This document shows positions 8,395 through 16,326 of a stretch of DNA of 64,000 nt, one piece after another (the first letter of the stretch is position 1; every line of letters starts with the position of its first letter). Both the position numbers and the translations under genes were made by a program. The DNA is taken from NCBI RefSeq assembly GCF_008704495.1, contig NZ_CP023699.1, positions 7,378,001-7,442,000 of the forward strand. Reading direction: 5' to 3'. The notes beneath the pieces were generated by a model. That model searched no databases. It was given only the letters and a program-made list of their open reading frames with translations, and was not told the DNA's origin. The DNA comes from Streptomyces kanamyceticus (lineage in GTDB: Bacteria > Actinomycetota > Actinomycetes > Streptomycetales > Streptomycetaceae).

Positions 8395-9423
8395 ATGCGG
8401 GTCGGAGTACTGACCGGAGGCGGCGACTGCCCCGGGCTCAACGCCGTCATCCGGGGCGTCGTCCGCAAGGGCGTGCAGGAGTACGGATACGACTTCGTCG
8501 GCTTCCGGGACGGCTGGCGCGGTCCTCTGGAGGGCGACACCGTCCAGCTCGACATCCCCGCGGTCCGCGGCATCCTGCCGCGCGGGGGCACCATCCTCGG
8601 TTCGTCGCGCACCAACCCCTTGAAGGCGGAGAACGGCGTCCGCCGCATCAAGGAGAACCTCACCAAGTACGAGGTCGACGCCCTCATCGCGATCGGCGGC
8701 GAGGACACGCTCGGCGTCGCCGCCCGACTCACCGACGAGTACGGAGTGCCGGTCGTCGGCGTGCCCAAGACCATCGACAACGACCTCTCCGCCACCGACT
8801 ACACGTTCGGCTTCGACACGGCGGTCGGCATCGCGACCGAGGCGATCGACCGCCTGCACACCACCGCCGAGTCCCACATGCGCGTCCTGGTCGTCGAGGT
8901 CATGGGCCGCCACGCGGGCTGGATCGCGCTGCACTCGGGCCTCGCGGGCGGCGCCAACGTCATCCTCATCCCCGAGCAGCGCTTCGACGTCGACCAGGTC
9001 TGCGCCTGGGTGACCTCGCGCTTCAAGGCGTCGTACGCCCCGATCGTGGTCGTCGCCGAAGGGGCGATGCCCAAGGACGGCGAGATGGTCCTCAAGGATG
9101 GCACGCAGGACTCCTTCGGGCACGTCAGGCTCTCCGGCGTCGGCGAGTGGCTGGCCAAGGAGATCGAGGGCCGCACCGGCAAGGAGGCGCGCACCACGGT
9201 GCTCGGCCACGTCCAGCGCGGCGGCACGCCCAGTGCCTTCGACCGCTGGCTCGCCACGCGCTTCGGGCTGCACGCGATCGAGGCCGTCAAGGACGGCGAC
9301 TTCGGGAAGATGGTGGCCCTCCAGGGCACGGACGTCGTCCGCGTCCCGATCGCCGAGGCCACGGCGAAGCTGAAGACGGTGAACCCGGAGCTGTACAAGG
9401 AGGTCGGAGTCTTCTTCGGGTGA
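8395..9423 (+). CDS. pfkA: 6-phosphofructokinase, group III, with PPi-type signature
   Basis: A 342-aa phosphofructokinase that phosphorylates fructose-6-phosphate in glycolysis. Residues 8-17 hold GGGDCPGLNA, 101-105 GGEDT, and the catalytic PKTIDND sits at 124-130; MGRHAGWIA and HVQRGGTPSAFD are also conserved. Residue 104 is Asp and residue 125 (E. coli 124) is Lys. By established family rules Gly104 goes with ATP and the Asp/Lys pair with pyrophosphate as phosphoryl donor, so this enzyme may be PPi-dependent or mixed despite its usual ATP-PFK annotation. The ATG at 8395 follows GAAGGGA. A hairpin terminator follows the gene. Confidence 0.93.
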   Translation: MRVGVLTGGGDCPGLNAVIRGVVRKGVQEYGYDFVGFRDGWRGPLEGDTVQLDIPAVRGILPRGGTILGSSRTNPLKAENGVRRIKENLTKYEVDALIAIGGEDTLGVAARLTDEYGVPVVGVPKTIDNDLSATDYTFGFDTAVGIATEAIDRLHTTAESHMRVLVVEVMGRHAGWIALHSGLAGGANVILIPEQRFDVDQVCAWVTSRFKASYAPIVVVAEGAMPKDGEMVLKDGTQDSFGHVRLSGVGEWLAKEIEGRTGKEARTTVLGHVQRGGTPSAFDRWLATRFGLHAIEAVKDGDFGKMVALQGTDVVRVPIAEATAKLKTVNPELYKEVGVFFG

Positions 9424-9442
9424 CCGGCGCGGGTGCCCCACA

Positions 9443-9471
9443 GGGACGGCACCGGCTCCAGGTGCCGTCCC
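9443..9471 (+). terminator. Terminator of the phosphofructokinase gene
   Basis: A perfect 11-bp stem (9443-9453 with 9461-9471) and 7-base loop lie 20 bases after the pfkA stop codon and just before the -10 element of the next gene. Confidence 0.8.
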
Positions 9472-9497
9472 GGAAACCCGTACCTAGACTCACGCCC

Positions 9498-10502
9498 ATG
9501 GAGATCCTGGCGTTCGGCGTGCAGTCCGACGAGAAGCCGCTGATCGAGAAGGCCTTCGCGGGCCACCACGACGTCCGCTGCCTCGACGTCTTCCTGAACG
9601 AGGACACCGCCCCCATCGCCGCGGGCTACGAGATCGTCTCCTCCAGCGTCAACGCCACCCTCAACAACCGGGTGCTGCAGACCCTCGCGGCCGGGGGGAC
9701 GCAGCTGATCGCCCAGCGCTCCACGGGGTTCAACAACATCGACCTCCAGGTCGCCGAGCGCCTCGGCCTGACCGTCGCCCGCGTCTCGTACTACTCGCCG
9801 TACTCGGTGGCCGAGTTCGCCTGGACCCTCGCCATGGCCGTCAACCGCCGCATCGTGCGCGCCTCCAACCGCACCCGCGACTTCGACTTCCGCCTCGACG
9901 GCCTGATGGGCCGCGATCTGCGCGGCCGCACGGTCGGCGTGCTCGGCACCGGCAAGATCGGCGAGGCGTTCACCCGGATCGCGCACGGCTTCGGCATGAA
10001 CCTGCTCGGCTGGGACGTCGCACAGAATCCGGCCTGCGTCGAGCTCGGCATGAAGTACGTCGAGAAGGACCAGCTCTTCGCCGAGGCCGACCTGATCAGC
10101 CTGCACGTCCCGCTGCTCCCCGCGACGCAGCACATCATCGGCGCCGACGCGCTGCGTCTGATGAAGGACGACGCGATCCTGGTGAACTCCAGCCGCGGCG
10201 GCCTGATCGACACGGACGCGCTGGTCGCGGAGTTGCGTGCCGGACGCTTCACGGGCGTGGGCCTCGACGTGTACGAGGCGGAGGCCGGGCTCTTCTTCCT
10301 CGACAAGTCCCTCGAGGTCGTCGAGGACGACACCCTGGCCCGCCTCGTCACCTTCCCGAACGTCGTGGTGACCTCCCACCAGGCGTACTACACCGTGGAC
10401 GCGGTCGGTCAGATCATCGACACCACGGTGCGGAACGTCCTGGACTATCAGGCGGGCCGCCGCTCCGAGAACGTCCTGGTCCCCTCGGCGGTCAGGAGCT
10501 GA
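9498..10502 (+). CDS. 2-hydroxyacid dehydrogenase (D-lactate dehydrogenase type)
   Basis: A 334-aa NAD-dependent D-2-hydroxyacid dehydrogenase, probably reducing pyruvate to D-lactate or acting on a related 2-keto acid. The Rossmann motif is VGVLGTGKIGEAF, the substrate Arg lies in NSSRGGLIDT, an acidic residue is in GLDVYEAE, and the catalytic His is in TSHQAYYT. The ATG at 9498 is preceded by TAGACT (9484-9489) with an eight-base gap, consistent with a leaderless transcript. The 3' end overlaps that of the leftward anthranilate synthase gene by 55 bases (10448-10502). Confidence 0.9.
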   Translation: MEILAFGVQSDEKPLIEKAFAGHHDVRCLDVFLNEDTAPIAAGYEIVSSSVNATLNNRVLQTLAAGGTQLIAQRSTGFNNIDLQVAERLGLTVARVSYYSPYSVAEFAWTLAMAVNRRIVRASNRTRDFDFRLDGLMGRDLRGRTVGVLGTGKIGEAFTRIAHGFGMNLLGWDVAQNPACVELGMKYVEKDQLFAEADLISLHVPLLPATQHIIGADALRLMKDDAILVNSSRGGLIDTDALVAELRAGRFTGVGLDVYEAEAGLFFLDKSLEVVEDDTLARLVTFPNVVVTSHQAYYTVDAVGQIIDTTVRNVLDYQAGRRSENVLVPSAVRS

Positions 10503-12334
10503 CCGAGCAGGTCCCGCACGATCGCGGCCCCGCGCAGGGTGAGCACCGACTCCGGATGGAACTGCACCCCCGCGAAGCCCGGACCGCGCACCGCGTGCAC
10601 CTCGGCGCTCGCCGCGTCCCTGCTGACCTCGACGTCGTGCGCGGCCAGTTCGGCGGCGGCCTCGTCGTCGCAGCGCGCCACGAAGCTGTTGTAGAACCCG
10701 ACGGTCTCGCTCCGCCCGAACAGGTCGACGGCCGTCTGCGCGCCCTGGTGGGGCACGTCCTTGCGGACGATCTCCAGGCCGAGCTCGGCCGCGATCAGCT
10801 CGTGGCCCAGGCAGACGCCGAGGACACCGTGCCGGTGCTCCCCGATCACCTCCGCCGTCAGCGAGCGCAGGAACCGCATCTTCGGATCGGTGAGGTCGGA
10901 CGGGTCGCCGGGCCCGGGGCCGAGCACGACGGGCCCCTCGTGCGCGAGGACCCGCTCGCGCAGCCCCGGCTCGTCGTAGCGGCGCACGGAAACGGTCAGC
11001 CCTGACGAGCGCAGGACGTGCGCGAGCATCGCGGTGAACGTGTCCTCGCCGTCCACGACGAGCGCGTGCCCGGCCAGCTCGTGTGACGGCTCCTGCATCC
11101 GCAGCCAGAACGGCGCGAGCCCGTGCCGCCGCCCGTCCAGGGCCGCCCGTACGCGCGGGTCGTCGGCCAGCGCGGGGCGCGCGTCCTCGTGCCGCGGCCT
11201 GCCGGGACGTACGCCCAGGGCGGCGAGCACCCCCGCGGCCTTGGCGTGGGTCTCGGCGACCTCGCCCGCCGGATCCGAGCCGCGCACCAGCGTCGCGCCG
11301 ACCGGGACCCGCAGCTTCCCGGCGGCGGAGATGTCGGCGGTGCGGATCAGGATGGGGGAGTCCAGGGTCTGCGCGCCGCCCGCGTCACGGCCGATGAGGG
11401 CGAGGGCTCCCGCGTAGTAGCCGCGCCCCCCGGCCTCGTGGCGCTCGATGACCCGGCAGGCGTTCTGCACGGGCGACCCGGTGACGGTCGCCGCGAACAT
11501 GGTCTCCTTCAGGACCTCCCGCACGTCCAGCGACGACTTGCCCCGCAGCTCGTACTCGGTGTGCGCGAGGTGGGCCATCTCCTTGAGGCGGGGCCCGACG
11601 ACGACGCCGCCCATGTCGCCGACGGTGCACATCATCTTGAGCTCCTCGTCGACGACCATCGAGAGCTCCTCGATCTCCTTGCCGTCGGCGAGGAAGGCGA
11701 GCAGGTCCTCGGGGGTCGGCCCGTCGGCCGGGTAGCGGTAGGTCCCGCTGATGGGGTTCATGACGACGGTCCCGCCGGACATCCGCACGTGCACCTCGGG
11801 GCTGGCCCCCACCAGCGTGCGCTCCCCGGTGTGCACGACGTACGTCCAGTAGGCGCCCCGCTCGCCGAGCAGCAGCCGCCGGAAGAGCGCGAGGGCGTCC
11901 GCCCTGCCGAAGCCGGGGATCTCCCCCTCGTACGTACGGCGGATGACGAAGTTGGCCCCCTCGCCCCGGCCGATCTCCTCCCGCAGGACCCGCTCGACGA
12001 TGCGCCCGTACCGCTCGTCGTCCACGTCGAAGGCCCCGCCCTCGACCCGCACGTCGTGCGAGGGCAGCGCCCGGAGGGCTTCGGCGAGCGGGAGTTCGTA
12101 CGTCTCCTCGGGGGCCAGGACCGTCAGCGGCGTGCCGTCGTCGCGGACGTCGAAGCCGCGCTCCCTGATCTGCCGGAAGGGGATGAGGGCGAGGCCCTCG
12201 GGGATGTCGGCGAGCCGTTCGTAGGTGGCCGTCGGGCCGGTCAGGACCTCGACGACGTCGTGGTCGTGCCCCGGCGTGCGGCGGCGCAGCAGGGCGAACG
12301 GGCGGTCGTCGGAAAGGAGTTCTGTCAGCTGCAT
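10448..12334 (-). CDS. trpE: Fused anthranilate synthase, components I and II (TrpE-TrpG / PhzE-type)
   Basis: A 628-aa fusion making anthranilate from chorismate and glutamine, the first step of tryptophan synthesis. Residues ~1-400 are the chorismate-binding domain (NPISGTYRYP, ATVTGSPVQNACRVIE). Residues ~425-620 are a class I glutamine amidotransferase with the catalytic Cys in GVCLGHE, and His and Glu in GVQFHPES. The ATG at 12334 has GAAGGA nine bases upstream. The leader peptide and attenuator just upstream indicate tryptophan control and argue for a primary-metabolism role, although the domain order also resembles the ADIC synthase PhzE. It diverges from DAHP synthase. Confidence 0.9.
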   Translation of the reverse strand: MQLTELLSDDRPFALLRRRTPGHDHDVVEVLTGPTATYERLADIPEGLALIPFRQIRERGFDVRDDGTPLTVLAPEETYELPLAEALRALPSHDVRVEGGAFDVDDERYGRIVERVLREEIGRGEGANFVIRRTYEGEIPGFGRADALALFRRLLLGERGAYWTYVVHTGERTLVGASPEVHVRMSGGTVVMNPISGTYRYPADGPTPEDLLAFLADGKEIEELSMVVDEELKMMCTVGDMGGVVVGPRLKEMAHLAHTEYELRGKSSLDVREVLKETMFAATVTGSPVQNACRVIERHEAGGRGYYAGALALIGRDAGGAQTLDSPILIRTADISAAGKLRVPVGATLVRGSDPAGEVAETHAKAAGVLAALGVRPGRPRHEDARPALADDPRVRAALDGRRHGLAPFWLRMQEPSHELAGHALVVDGEDTFTAMLAHVLRSSGLTVSVRRYDEPGLRERVLAHEGPVVLGPGPGDPSDLTDPKMRFLRSLTAEVIGEHRHGVLGVCLGHELIAAELGLEIVRKDVPHQGAQTAVDLFGRSETVGFYNSFVARCDDEAAAELAAHDVEVSRDAASAEVHAVRGPGFAGVQFHPESVLTLRGAAIVRDLLGQLLTAEGTRTFSERRPA

Positions 12335-12385
12335 CGGTGCGGTTCCTTCTCACTGGGAGAGGAACGGCCCGGGGCGTGGAACGCG

Positions 12386-12411
12386 GAAGGCCGCCCTCTC
12401 GGGCGGCCTTC
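12386..12411 (-). terminator. trp attenuator hairpin
   Basis: A perfect 11-bp stem (12386-12396 with 12401-12411) and four-base loop lie between the leader peptide stop (12434) and the anthranilate synthase start (12334). The position and the Trp-rich leader identify it as the attenuator terminator. No U-tract follows. Confidence 0.85.
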
Positions 12412-12433
12412 GCGAGTCTGTGGGTACGCGCAG

Positions 12434-12493
12434 TCAGTGGGCCGCCGGTTGAGCGGGCCACCACCAGTTTCGGATCGTCGTCTGCGCGAGCAT
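12434..12493 (-). CDS. trpL: trp leader peptide with three consecutive Trp codons
   Basis: A short ORF of 19 codons reading MLAQTTIRNWWWPAQPAAH. Three tandem TGG codons at residues 10-12 would stall the ribosome when charged tRNA-Trp is scarce, letting transcription pass the downstream hairpin. TAGGGT (12501-12506, read leftward) lies seven bases before the ATG, so transcription probably begins at the start codon (leaderless). This is the known Streptomyces arrangement for tryptophan attenuation. Confidence 0.88.
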   Translation of the reverse strand: MLAQTTIRNWWWPAQPAAH

Positions 12494-12500
12494 GTGCCGC

Positions 12501-12506
12501 ACCCTA
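12501..12506 (-). promoter_or_regulatory. -10 element of the trp leader transcript
   Basis: TAGGGT on the minus strand, seven bases before the leader-peptide ATG. No convincing -35 hexamer is visible. Confidence 0.5.
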
Positions 12507-12584
12507 GCGCATCGGCGTGACGCTTCTGCGTGTCGGCTCCGTCTCACTTCGTGAGCGGGTGAATGGGCGGGGCGCATCACCCCG

Positions 12585-12590
12585 TAATGT
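12585..12590 (+). promoter_or_regulatory. -10 element of the DAHP synthase gene
   Basis: TAATGT stands seven bases before the GTG start at 12598, a spacing that predicts a leaderless mRNA. No ribosome site is present. Confidence 0.5.
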
Positions 12591-12597
12591 TGACGGG

Positions 12598-13947
12598 GTG
12601 ACCGTGAACGCTAAGACCACCACCAGTGGCAACACCTGGCGAGACCTTCCCGCGGCGCAGCAGCCCGAGTACCCCGATGCCGAGGCTCTGCGCGATGTGA
12701 TCGCGGAGCTCGAGTCGTATCCGCCGCTCGTCTTCGCGGGCGAGTGCGATCAGCTGCGCGCCCGACTGGCGTCCGTTGCCAAGGGCGAGGCGTTCCTGCT
12801 CCAGGGGGGCGACTGCGCCGAGGCCTTCGACGCCGTATCGGCCGATCACATCCGGAACAAGCTGAAGACCCTGCTCCAGATGGGCGCCGTCCTCACGTAC
12901 GCGGCGTCCGTGCCCGTCGTGAAGGTAGGCCGCATCGCGGGGCAGTACTCCAAGCCGCGATCCAAGGGCACCGAGACCCGCGACGGCGTGACGCTCCCGA
13001 CCTACCGGGGCGACTCCGTCAACGGCTTCGACTTCAACGAGAAGGCCCGGATCCCCGACCCCGAGCGCCTGAAGCGGATGTACAACGCCTCCGCCTCGAC
13101 GCTCAACCTCGTGCGCGCCTTCACCACGGGCGGCTACGCGGACCTGCGCCAGGTGCACGCCTGGAACCAGGACTTCGTGAAGTCCTCGCCGTCGGGCCAG
13201 CGCTACGAACAGCTGGCGCGCGAGATCGACAACGCGCTCAACTTCATGCGCGCCTGCGGGACGGACCCGGAGGAGTTCAAGACCGTCGAGTTCTTCGCCT
13301 CCCACGAGGCGCTGCTCCTGGACTACGAGTCGGCGCTGACCCGCGTCGACTCCCGCACCGGGCGGCTCTACGACACGTCGGGCCACATGGTGTGGATCGG
13401 CGAGCGCACCCGTCAGCTGGACCACGCGCACGTCGAGTTCGCCTCGAAGATCCGCAACCCCATCGGCATCAAGCTCGGCCCGACGACGACGGCCGAGGAG
13501 GCGCTGCAGTACATCGAGCGCCTCGACCCCGACCGCGAGCCGGGACGGCTGACCTTCATCGTCCGCATGGGCGCCGACAAGGTCCGCGACAAGCTGCCCG
13601 AGCTCGTCGAGAAGGTCACCGCGTCCGGCGCGACCGTCGCCTGGATCACCGACCCGATGCACGGCAACACGTACGAGGCGGCATCGGGCCACAAGACCCG
13701 CCGCTTCGACGACGTGCTCGACGAGGTCAAGGGCTTCTTCGAGGTCCACAAGGCGCTCGGCACGCACCCGGGCGGCATCCACGTCGAGCTCACCGGTGAC
13801 GACGTCACCGAGTGCGTGGGCGGCGGCGACGAGATCTTCGTCGACGACCTGCACCAGCGCTACGAGACGGCCTGTGACCCGCGGCTCAACCGCAGCCAGT
13901 CGCTCGACCTGGCGTTCCTGGTCGCGGAGATGTACCGGGACCAGTAG
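12598..13947 (+). CDS. aroH: 3-deoxy-7-phosphoheptulonate (DAHP) synthase, class II
   Basis: A 449-aa class II (plant-like) DAHP synthase that condenses phosphoenolpyruvate and erythrose-4-phosphate, the entry step of the shikimate pathway. Conserved blocks include LLQGGDCAEAF with the metal-binding Cys, VVKVGRIAGQYSKPRS, SHEALLLDYE, GHMVWIGERTRQLD and the C-terminal HVELTGDDVTECVGG. I chose the GTG at 12598 because a -10 element lies seven bases before it and the length matches the family; an upstream ATG at 12517 would add 27 atypical residues. It is divergent from the Trp-attenuated anthranilate synthase, linking pathway entry and branch. Confidence 0.95.
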   Translation: MTVNAKTTTSGNTWRDLPAAQQPEYPDAEALRDVIAELESYPPLVFAGECDQLRARLASVAKGEAFLLQGGDCAEAFDAVSADHIRNKLKTLLQMGAVLTYAASVPVVKVGRIAGQYSKPRSKGTETRDGVTLPTYRGDSVNGFDFNEKARIPDPERLKRMYNASASTLNLVRAFTTGGYADLRQVHAWNQDFVKSSPSGQRYEQLAREIDNALNFMRACGTDPEEFKTVEFFASHEALLLDYESALTRVDSRTGRLYDTSGHMVWIGERTRQLDHAHVEFASKIRNPIGIKLGPTTTAEEALQYIERLDPDREPGRLTFIVRMGADKVRDKLPELVEKVTASGATVAWITDPMHGNTYEAASGHKTRRFDDVLDEVKGFFEVHKALGTHPGGIHVELTGDDVTECVGGGDEIFVDDLHQRYETACDPRLNRSQSLDLAFLVAEMYRDQ

Positions 13948-13966
13948 TTCTCGTCGTACGGACGAA

Positions 13967-13997
13967 TGGGGCGCGGATCCATGTGATCCGCGCCCCA
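13967..13997 (+). terminator. Terminator of the DAHP synthase gene
   Basis: A perfect 13-bp stem (13967-13979 with 13985-13997) and five-base loop lie 19 bases after the stop codon. Confidence 0.85.
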
Positions 13998-14041
13998 CCG
14001 TCGTATCCGGGGCTTTTGCGCGCCCGATGTCGCGGGTAAGG

Positions 14042-14060
14042 TTAGGTTAGCCTCACCGAT
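14042..14060 (+). promoter_or_regulatory. Iron box (DmdR/IdeR-type operator)
   Basis: TTAGGTTAGCCTCACCGAT matches the actinobacterial iron-box consensus at about 15 of 19 positions. It lies 48 bases before the Bfd-like gene start, so iron-loaded DmdR would block transcription there. Confidence 0.8.
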
Positions 14061-14107
14061 CAATCGGGACGGCGCTACCGATGAGTCCTGTCCGGGAGGT
14101 GAACCGC

Positions 14108-14332
14108 GTGTACGTCTGCAACTGCTTCGGGGTCACCGAGGCGCAGGTGAAGAAGCACGCGGCGGACGGCGCCTGCACCCCTCGCCAGATAGCGTCGGCC
14201 TGCAAGGCGGGCACGGACTGTGGTTCGTGCGTACGAAGCATCCAGGCGCTGCTCGGCCGTGGCGCTTGCCCCCGCCGGGAGCTCGTGGAGCAGGGCGAGC
14301 CCGTGCTCTCCGGGCTCGACGAGGCGGCCTGA
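14108..14332 (+). CDS. bfd: Bacterioferritin-associated ferredoxin (Bfd-like, [2Fe-2S])
   Basis: A 74-aa (2Fe-2S)-binding protein. The cluster Cys residues are in VCNCFGV (CxC) and GTDCGSCV (CxxC), the Bfd arrangement. It passes electrons to bacterioferritin to release stored iron. I chose the GTG at 14108 because GGGAGGT lies seven bases upstream and it leaves only one residue before the conserved YVCNC; the ATG at 14081 is the alternative. It is preceded by an iron box and converges on bfr, whose stop is 20 bases away, placing iron mobilisation and iron storage side by side. Confidence 0.9.
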   Translation: MYVCNCFGVTEAQVKKHAADGACTPRQIASACKAGTDCGSCVRSIQALLGRGACPRRELVEQGEPVLSGLDEAA

Positions 14333-14351
14333 CCGACAGGTCCTACGGGGT

Positions 14352-14831
14352 CTAGCCCTCCGGCTGTTCGATCAGCTGCGAGATGTAGAGGGCCTCGCCC
14401 AGCTTCTCGACCAGTTCGAGCTGGGTGTCGAGATAGTCGATGTGGTGCTCCTCGTCGGCCAGGATCGACTCGAAGATGTTCGCGGACGTGATGTCTCCCT
14501 TGCCGCGCATCACCTCGATCCCGCGCTTGAGGCGGTCGATCGCCTCGGCCTCGACCTGCCGGTCGGCCTGGAACATCTCGGTGACCGTCTGGCCCACGCG
14601 GACGTGGAAGAGCCGCTGGTAATTGGGCAGGCCGTCGAGGAAGAGGATCCGGTCGGTGAGCACCTCCGCGTGCTTCATCTCGTCGATCGACTCGGACCTG
14701 GTGTATTTGGCGAGCTTGGTCCAGCCGAAGTTCTCCTGCATCTTGGCGTGGAGAAAGTACTGGTTGATCGCCGTCAGTTCGGCGGTCAGCTGCTCGTTCA
14801 GAAACTCGATGACCTCGGGGTCGCCCTGCAT
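14352..14831 (-). CDS. bfr: Bacterioferritin
   Basis: A 159-aa haem-binding ferritin that forms a 24-subunit iron-storage shell. All ferroxidase ligands are present: Glu18, Glu51, His54, Glu94, Glu127 and His130. The haem-ligating Met52 is also there (DEMKHAE). The ATG at 14831 has GAAGGAG eight bases upstream; an in-frame extension to 14876 lacks support. No iron box was seen in its own upstream region, in contrast to the convergent ferredoxin gene, so its iron response (if any) would differ. Confidence 0.97.
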   Translation of the reverse strand: MQGDPEVIEFLNEQLTAELTAINQYFLHAKMQENFGWTKLAKYTRSESIDEMKHAEVLTDRILFLDGLPNYQRLFHVRVGQTVTEMFQADRQVEAEAIDRLKRGIEVMRGKGDITSANIFESILADEEHHIDYLDTQLELVEKLGEALYISQLIEQPEG

Positions 14832-14996
14832 CGCAGAGGCTCCTTCCACGCGGGTGACTGGGCAGGTAGCGCGCATCCTTGCACCGGCGTTCCGAAGCCG
14901 TCCAGTAAGTGCACGCTTAGTAGGAGTTGCCCGAATCCGCCTATGCCGGGCTTCGCCTGGTCACGTCCACCGCCCCGGGTCTGTCAGGATGGAGGC

Positions 14997-15629
14997 ATGG
15001 GTCAGCCGGCGGAACGCGCATCTGGAGAGGCAGCGGAGCCGGAGCTTCCGCCGGGTCAGCGGCTGCAGCGCGGCTGGCCGGTCACGCACTACGGACCCGT
15101 GCCGAAGTTCCGCTCCGAGCGCTGGGAGTTCAGGGTCTTCGGGGCCACCGCCGACGGCGAGAAGCACTGCTGGACGCACGAGGAGTTCTCGGGCCTGCCG
15201 TACGACACGGTGGTCGCCGATCTGCACTGCGTGACGAAGTTCAGCATGCTGGGCGCCGAATGGGGCGGTGTACCGGCCCGCGCGCTCCTGGAGATCGCGC
15301 CGCCCGCGCCCACCGCCACCCACGTGATGGTCTGGGCCGAGTACGGTTTCAGCTCGAATCTGCGGATGGCCGACTTCCGCTCCGAGCGCGCGATCTTCGC
15401 CACCCACAAGGGCGGTGAACTGCTCACCGCCGAGCACGGCTTCCCGCTGCGGCTCGTGGTGCCGCACCTGTACGCCTGGAAGGGCCCCAAGTGGGTCCGG
15501 GGCATCGAGTACATGACCGCCGACCGCCGCGGCTTCTGGGAGGAGCGCGGCTATCACAACGTCGGCGACCCCTGGCGCGAGCAGCGCTACTCGTACCAGG
15601 AAGAGCCCGGGGACGGCCCCGAGCTCTAG
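14997..15629 (+). CDS. Sulfite oxidase-like molybdopterin oxidoreductase
   Basis: A 210-aa protein made only of the sulfite-oxidase molybdopterin fold, without haem or dimerisation domains. The molybdenum-ligating Cys is in the core DLHCVTKFS, and RLVVPHLYAWKGPKWVRGIEY is the typical fold-closing segment. There is no signal peptide or Tat motif, so a cytosolic enzyme is likely; the substrate is unknown. The ATG at 14997 has GGAGG immediately upstream but very close, and a CAGGAT -10-like element overlaps it. It converges on the DUF4396 gene, whose stop lies 25 bases beyond. Confidence 0.85.
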   Translation: MGQPAERASGEAAEPELPPGQRLQRGWPVTHYGPVPKFRSERWEFRVFGATADGEKHCWTHEEFSGLPYDTVVADLHCVTKFSMLGAEWGGVPARALLEIAPPAPTATHVMVWAEYGFSSNLRMADFRSERAIFATHKGGELLTAEHGFPLRLVVPHLYAWKGPKWVRGIEYMTADRRGFWEERGYHNVGDPWREQRYSYQEEPGDGPEL

Positions 15630-15654
15630 TCCTGCCACCTGCTGTTCTCGCAGG

Positions 15655-16206
15655 TCAGTGGTGGTACTGGTGCACCACGGCGTGGCCCTTGCCGCGGCCG
15701 ATCATCCACTTGTTCACCGGTGTGGTGATCACGAACGCGGCGGCCAGTGCGATGGCGAGGACCCACCAGAACATCGCGTCCCCGAGGTGCGCGTCCATGG
15801 CGCCGGGCCACAGCGCGATCACACCGTTGTCGATCAGTTCCATGACGGCGATGGACAGGGTGTCGGCGGCGAGCGCGACCCGGAACGCGGTCTTGAAGTC
15901 GACACCGGCCTTGAGGATCCCGCGCAGCGTGAGGGCGTAACCGAAGGCGAAGGCCAGGACGATCGCGAGGATCATCGTGGGCATGTTGCCCCAGCCGAGC
16001 GCGGTGCCGATGATCATGCCGAGCACCTCGCCGATGGCGCAGCCGGTGAGGCAGTGGAGCGTGGCCTGGGCGGCCATGCGCCAGCTGACCTTGCCGATGC
16101 CGTGCGCGTGGCCCTCGTGGCCGTGGTGCGCGTGGCCTTCGTGAGCGTGGTGCCCGTGACCCTCGTGCTCGTCGTGCGCGTGCTCGGTGTGCGTGTCGTG
16201 CCGCAT
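15655..16206 (-). CDS. DUF4396 membrane protein with His-rich N-terminus
   Basis: A 183-aa protein. Residues ~3-36 are strongly His-rich (repeats of HEGHAHH), followed by about four membrane helices (AAQATLHCLTGCAIGEVLGM, MILAIVLAFAFGYALTL, an amphipathic IAVMELIDNGVIALWPG region, FWWVLAIALAAAFVITT). The membrane part belongs to DUF4396. The His tract could bind copper, zinc or nickel, and Cys, His and Met residues lie within the helices. A CsoR-like palindrome 50 bases upstream supports control by copper (or a related metal). Function in metal export, import or sequestration is inference. Confidence 0.85.
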   Translation of the reverse strand: MRHDTHTEHAHDEHEGHGHHAHEGHAHHGHEGHAHGIGKVSWRMAAQATLHCLTGCAIGEVLGMIIGTALGWGNMPTMILAIVLAFAFGYALTLRGILKAGVDFKTAFRVALAADTLSIAVMELIDNGVIALWPGAMDAHLGDAMFWWVLAIALAAAFVITTPVNKWMIGRGKGHAVVHQYHH

Positions 16207-16256
16207 GAGAATCCCCCAACGTCGGATAGCGGTTCCTGCCGTCTGGCAAGAACCGT

Positions 16257-16273
16257 ATACCCCTAGGGGGTAT
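16257..16273. promoter_or_regulatory. CsoR-like operator (copper-responsive palindrome)
   Basis: ATACCCC, three bases, GGGGTAT: a perfect palindrome of the form reported for CsoR-family repressors. It lies 51 bases upstream of the His-rich DUF4396 gene, where a bound repressor would cover the promoter. A nearby csoR gene is not in the window. Confidence 0.65.
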
Positions 16274-16326
16274 TCCTCAAGAGATCTTCATGGGGCCTCT
16301 TAGCGGCTCCTCAGCTCCTCAATCCC

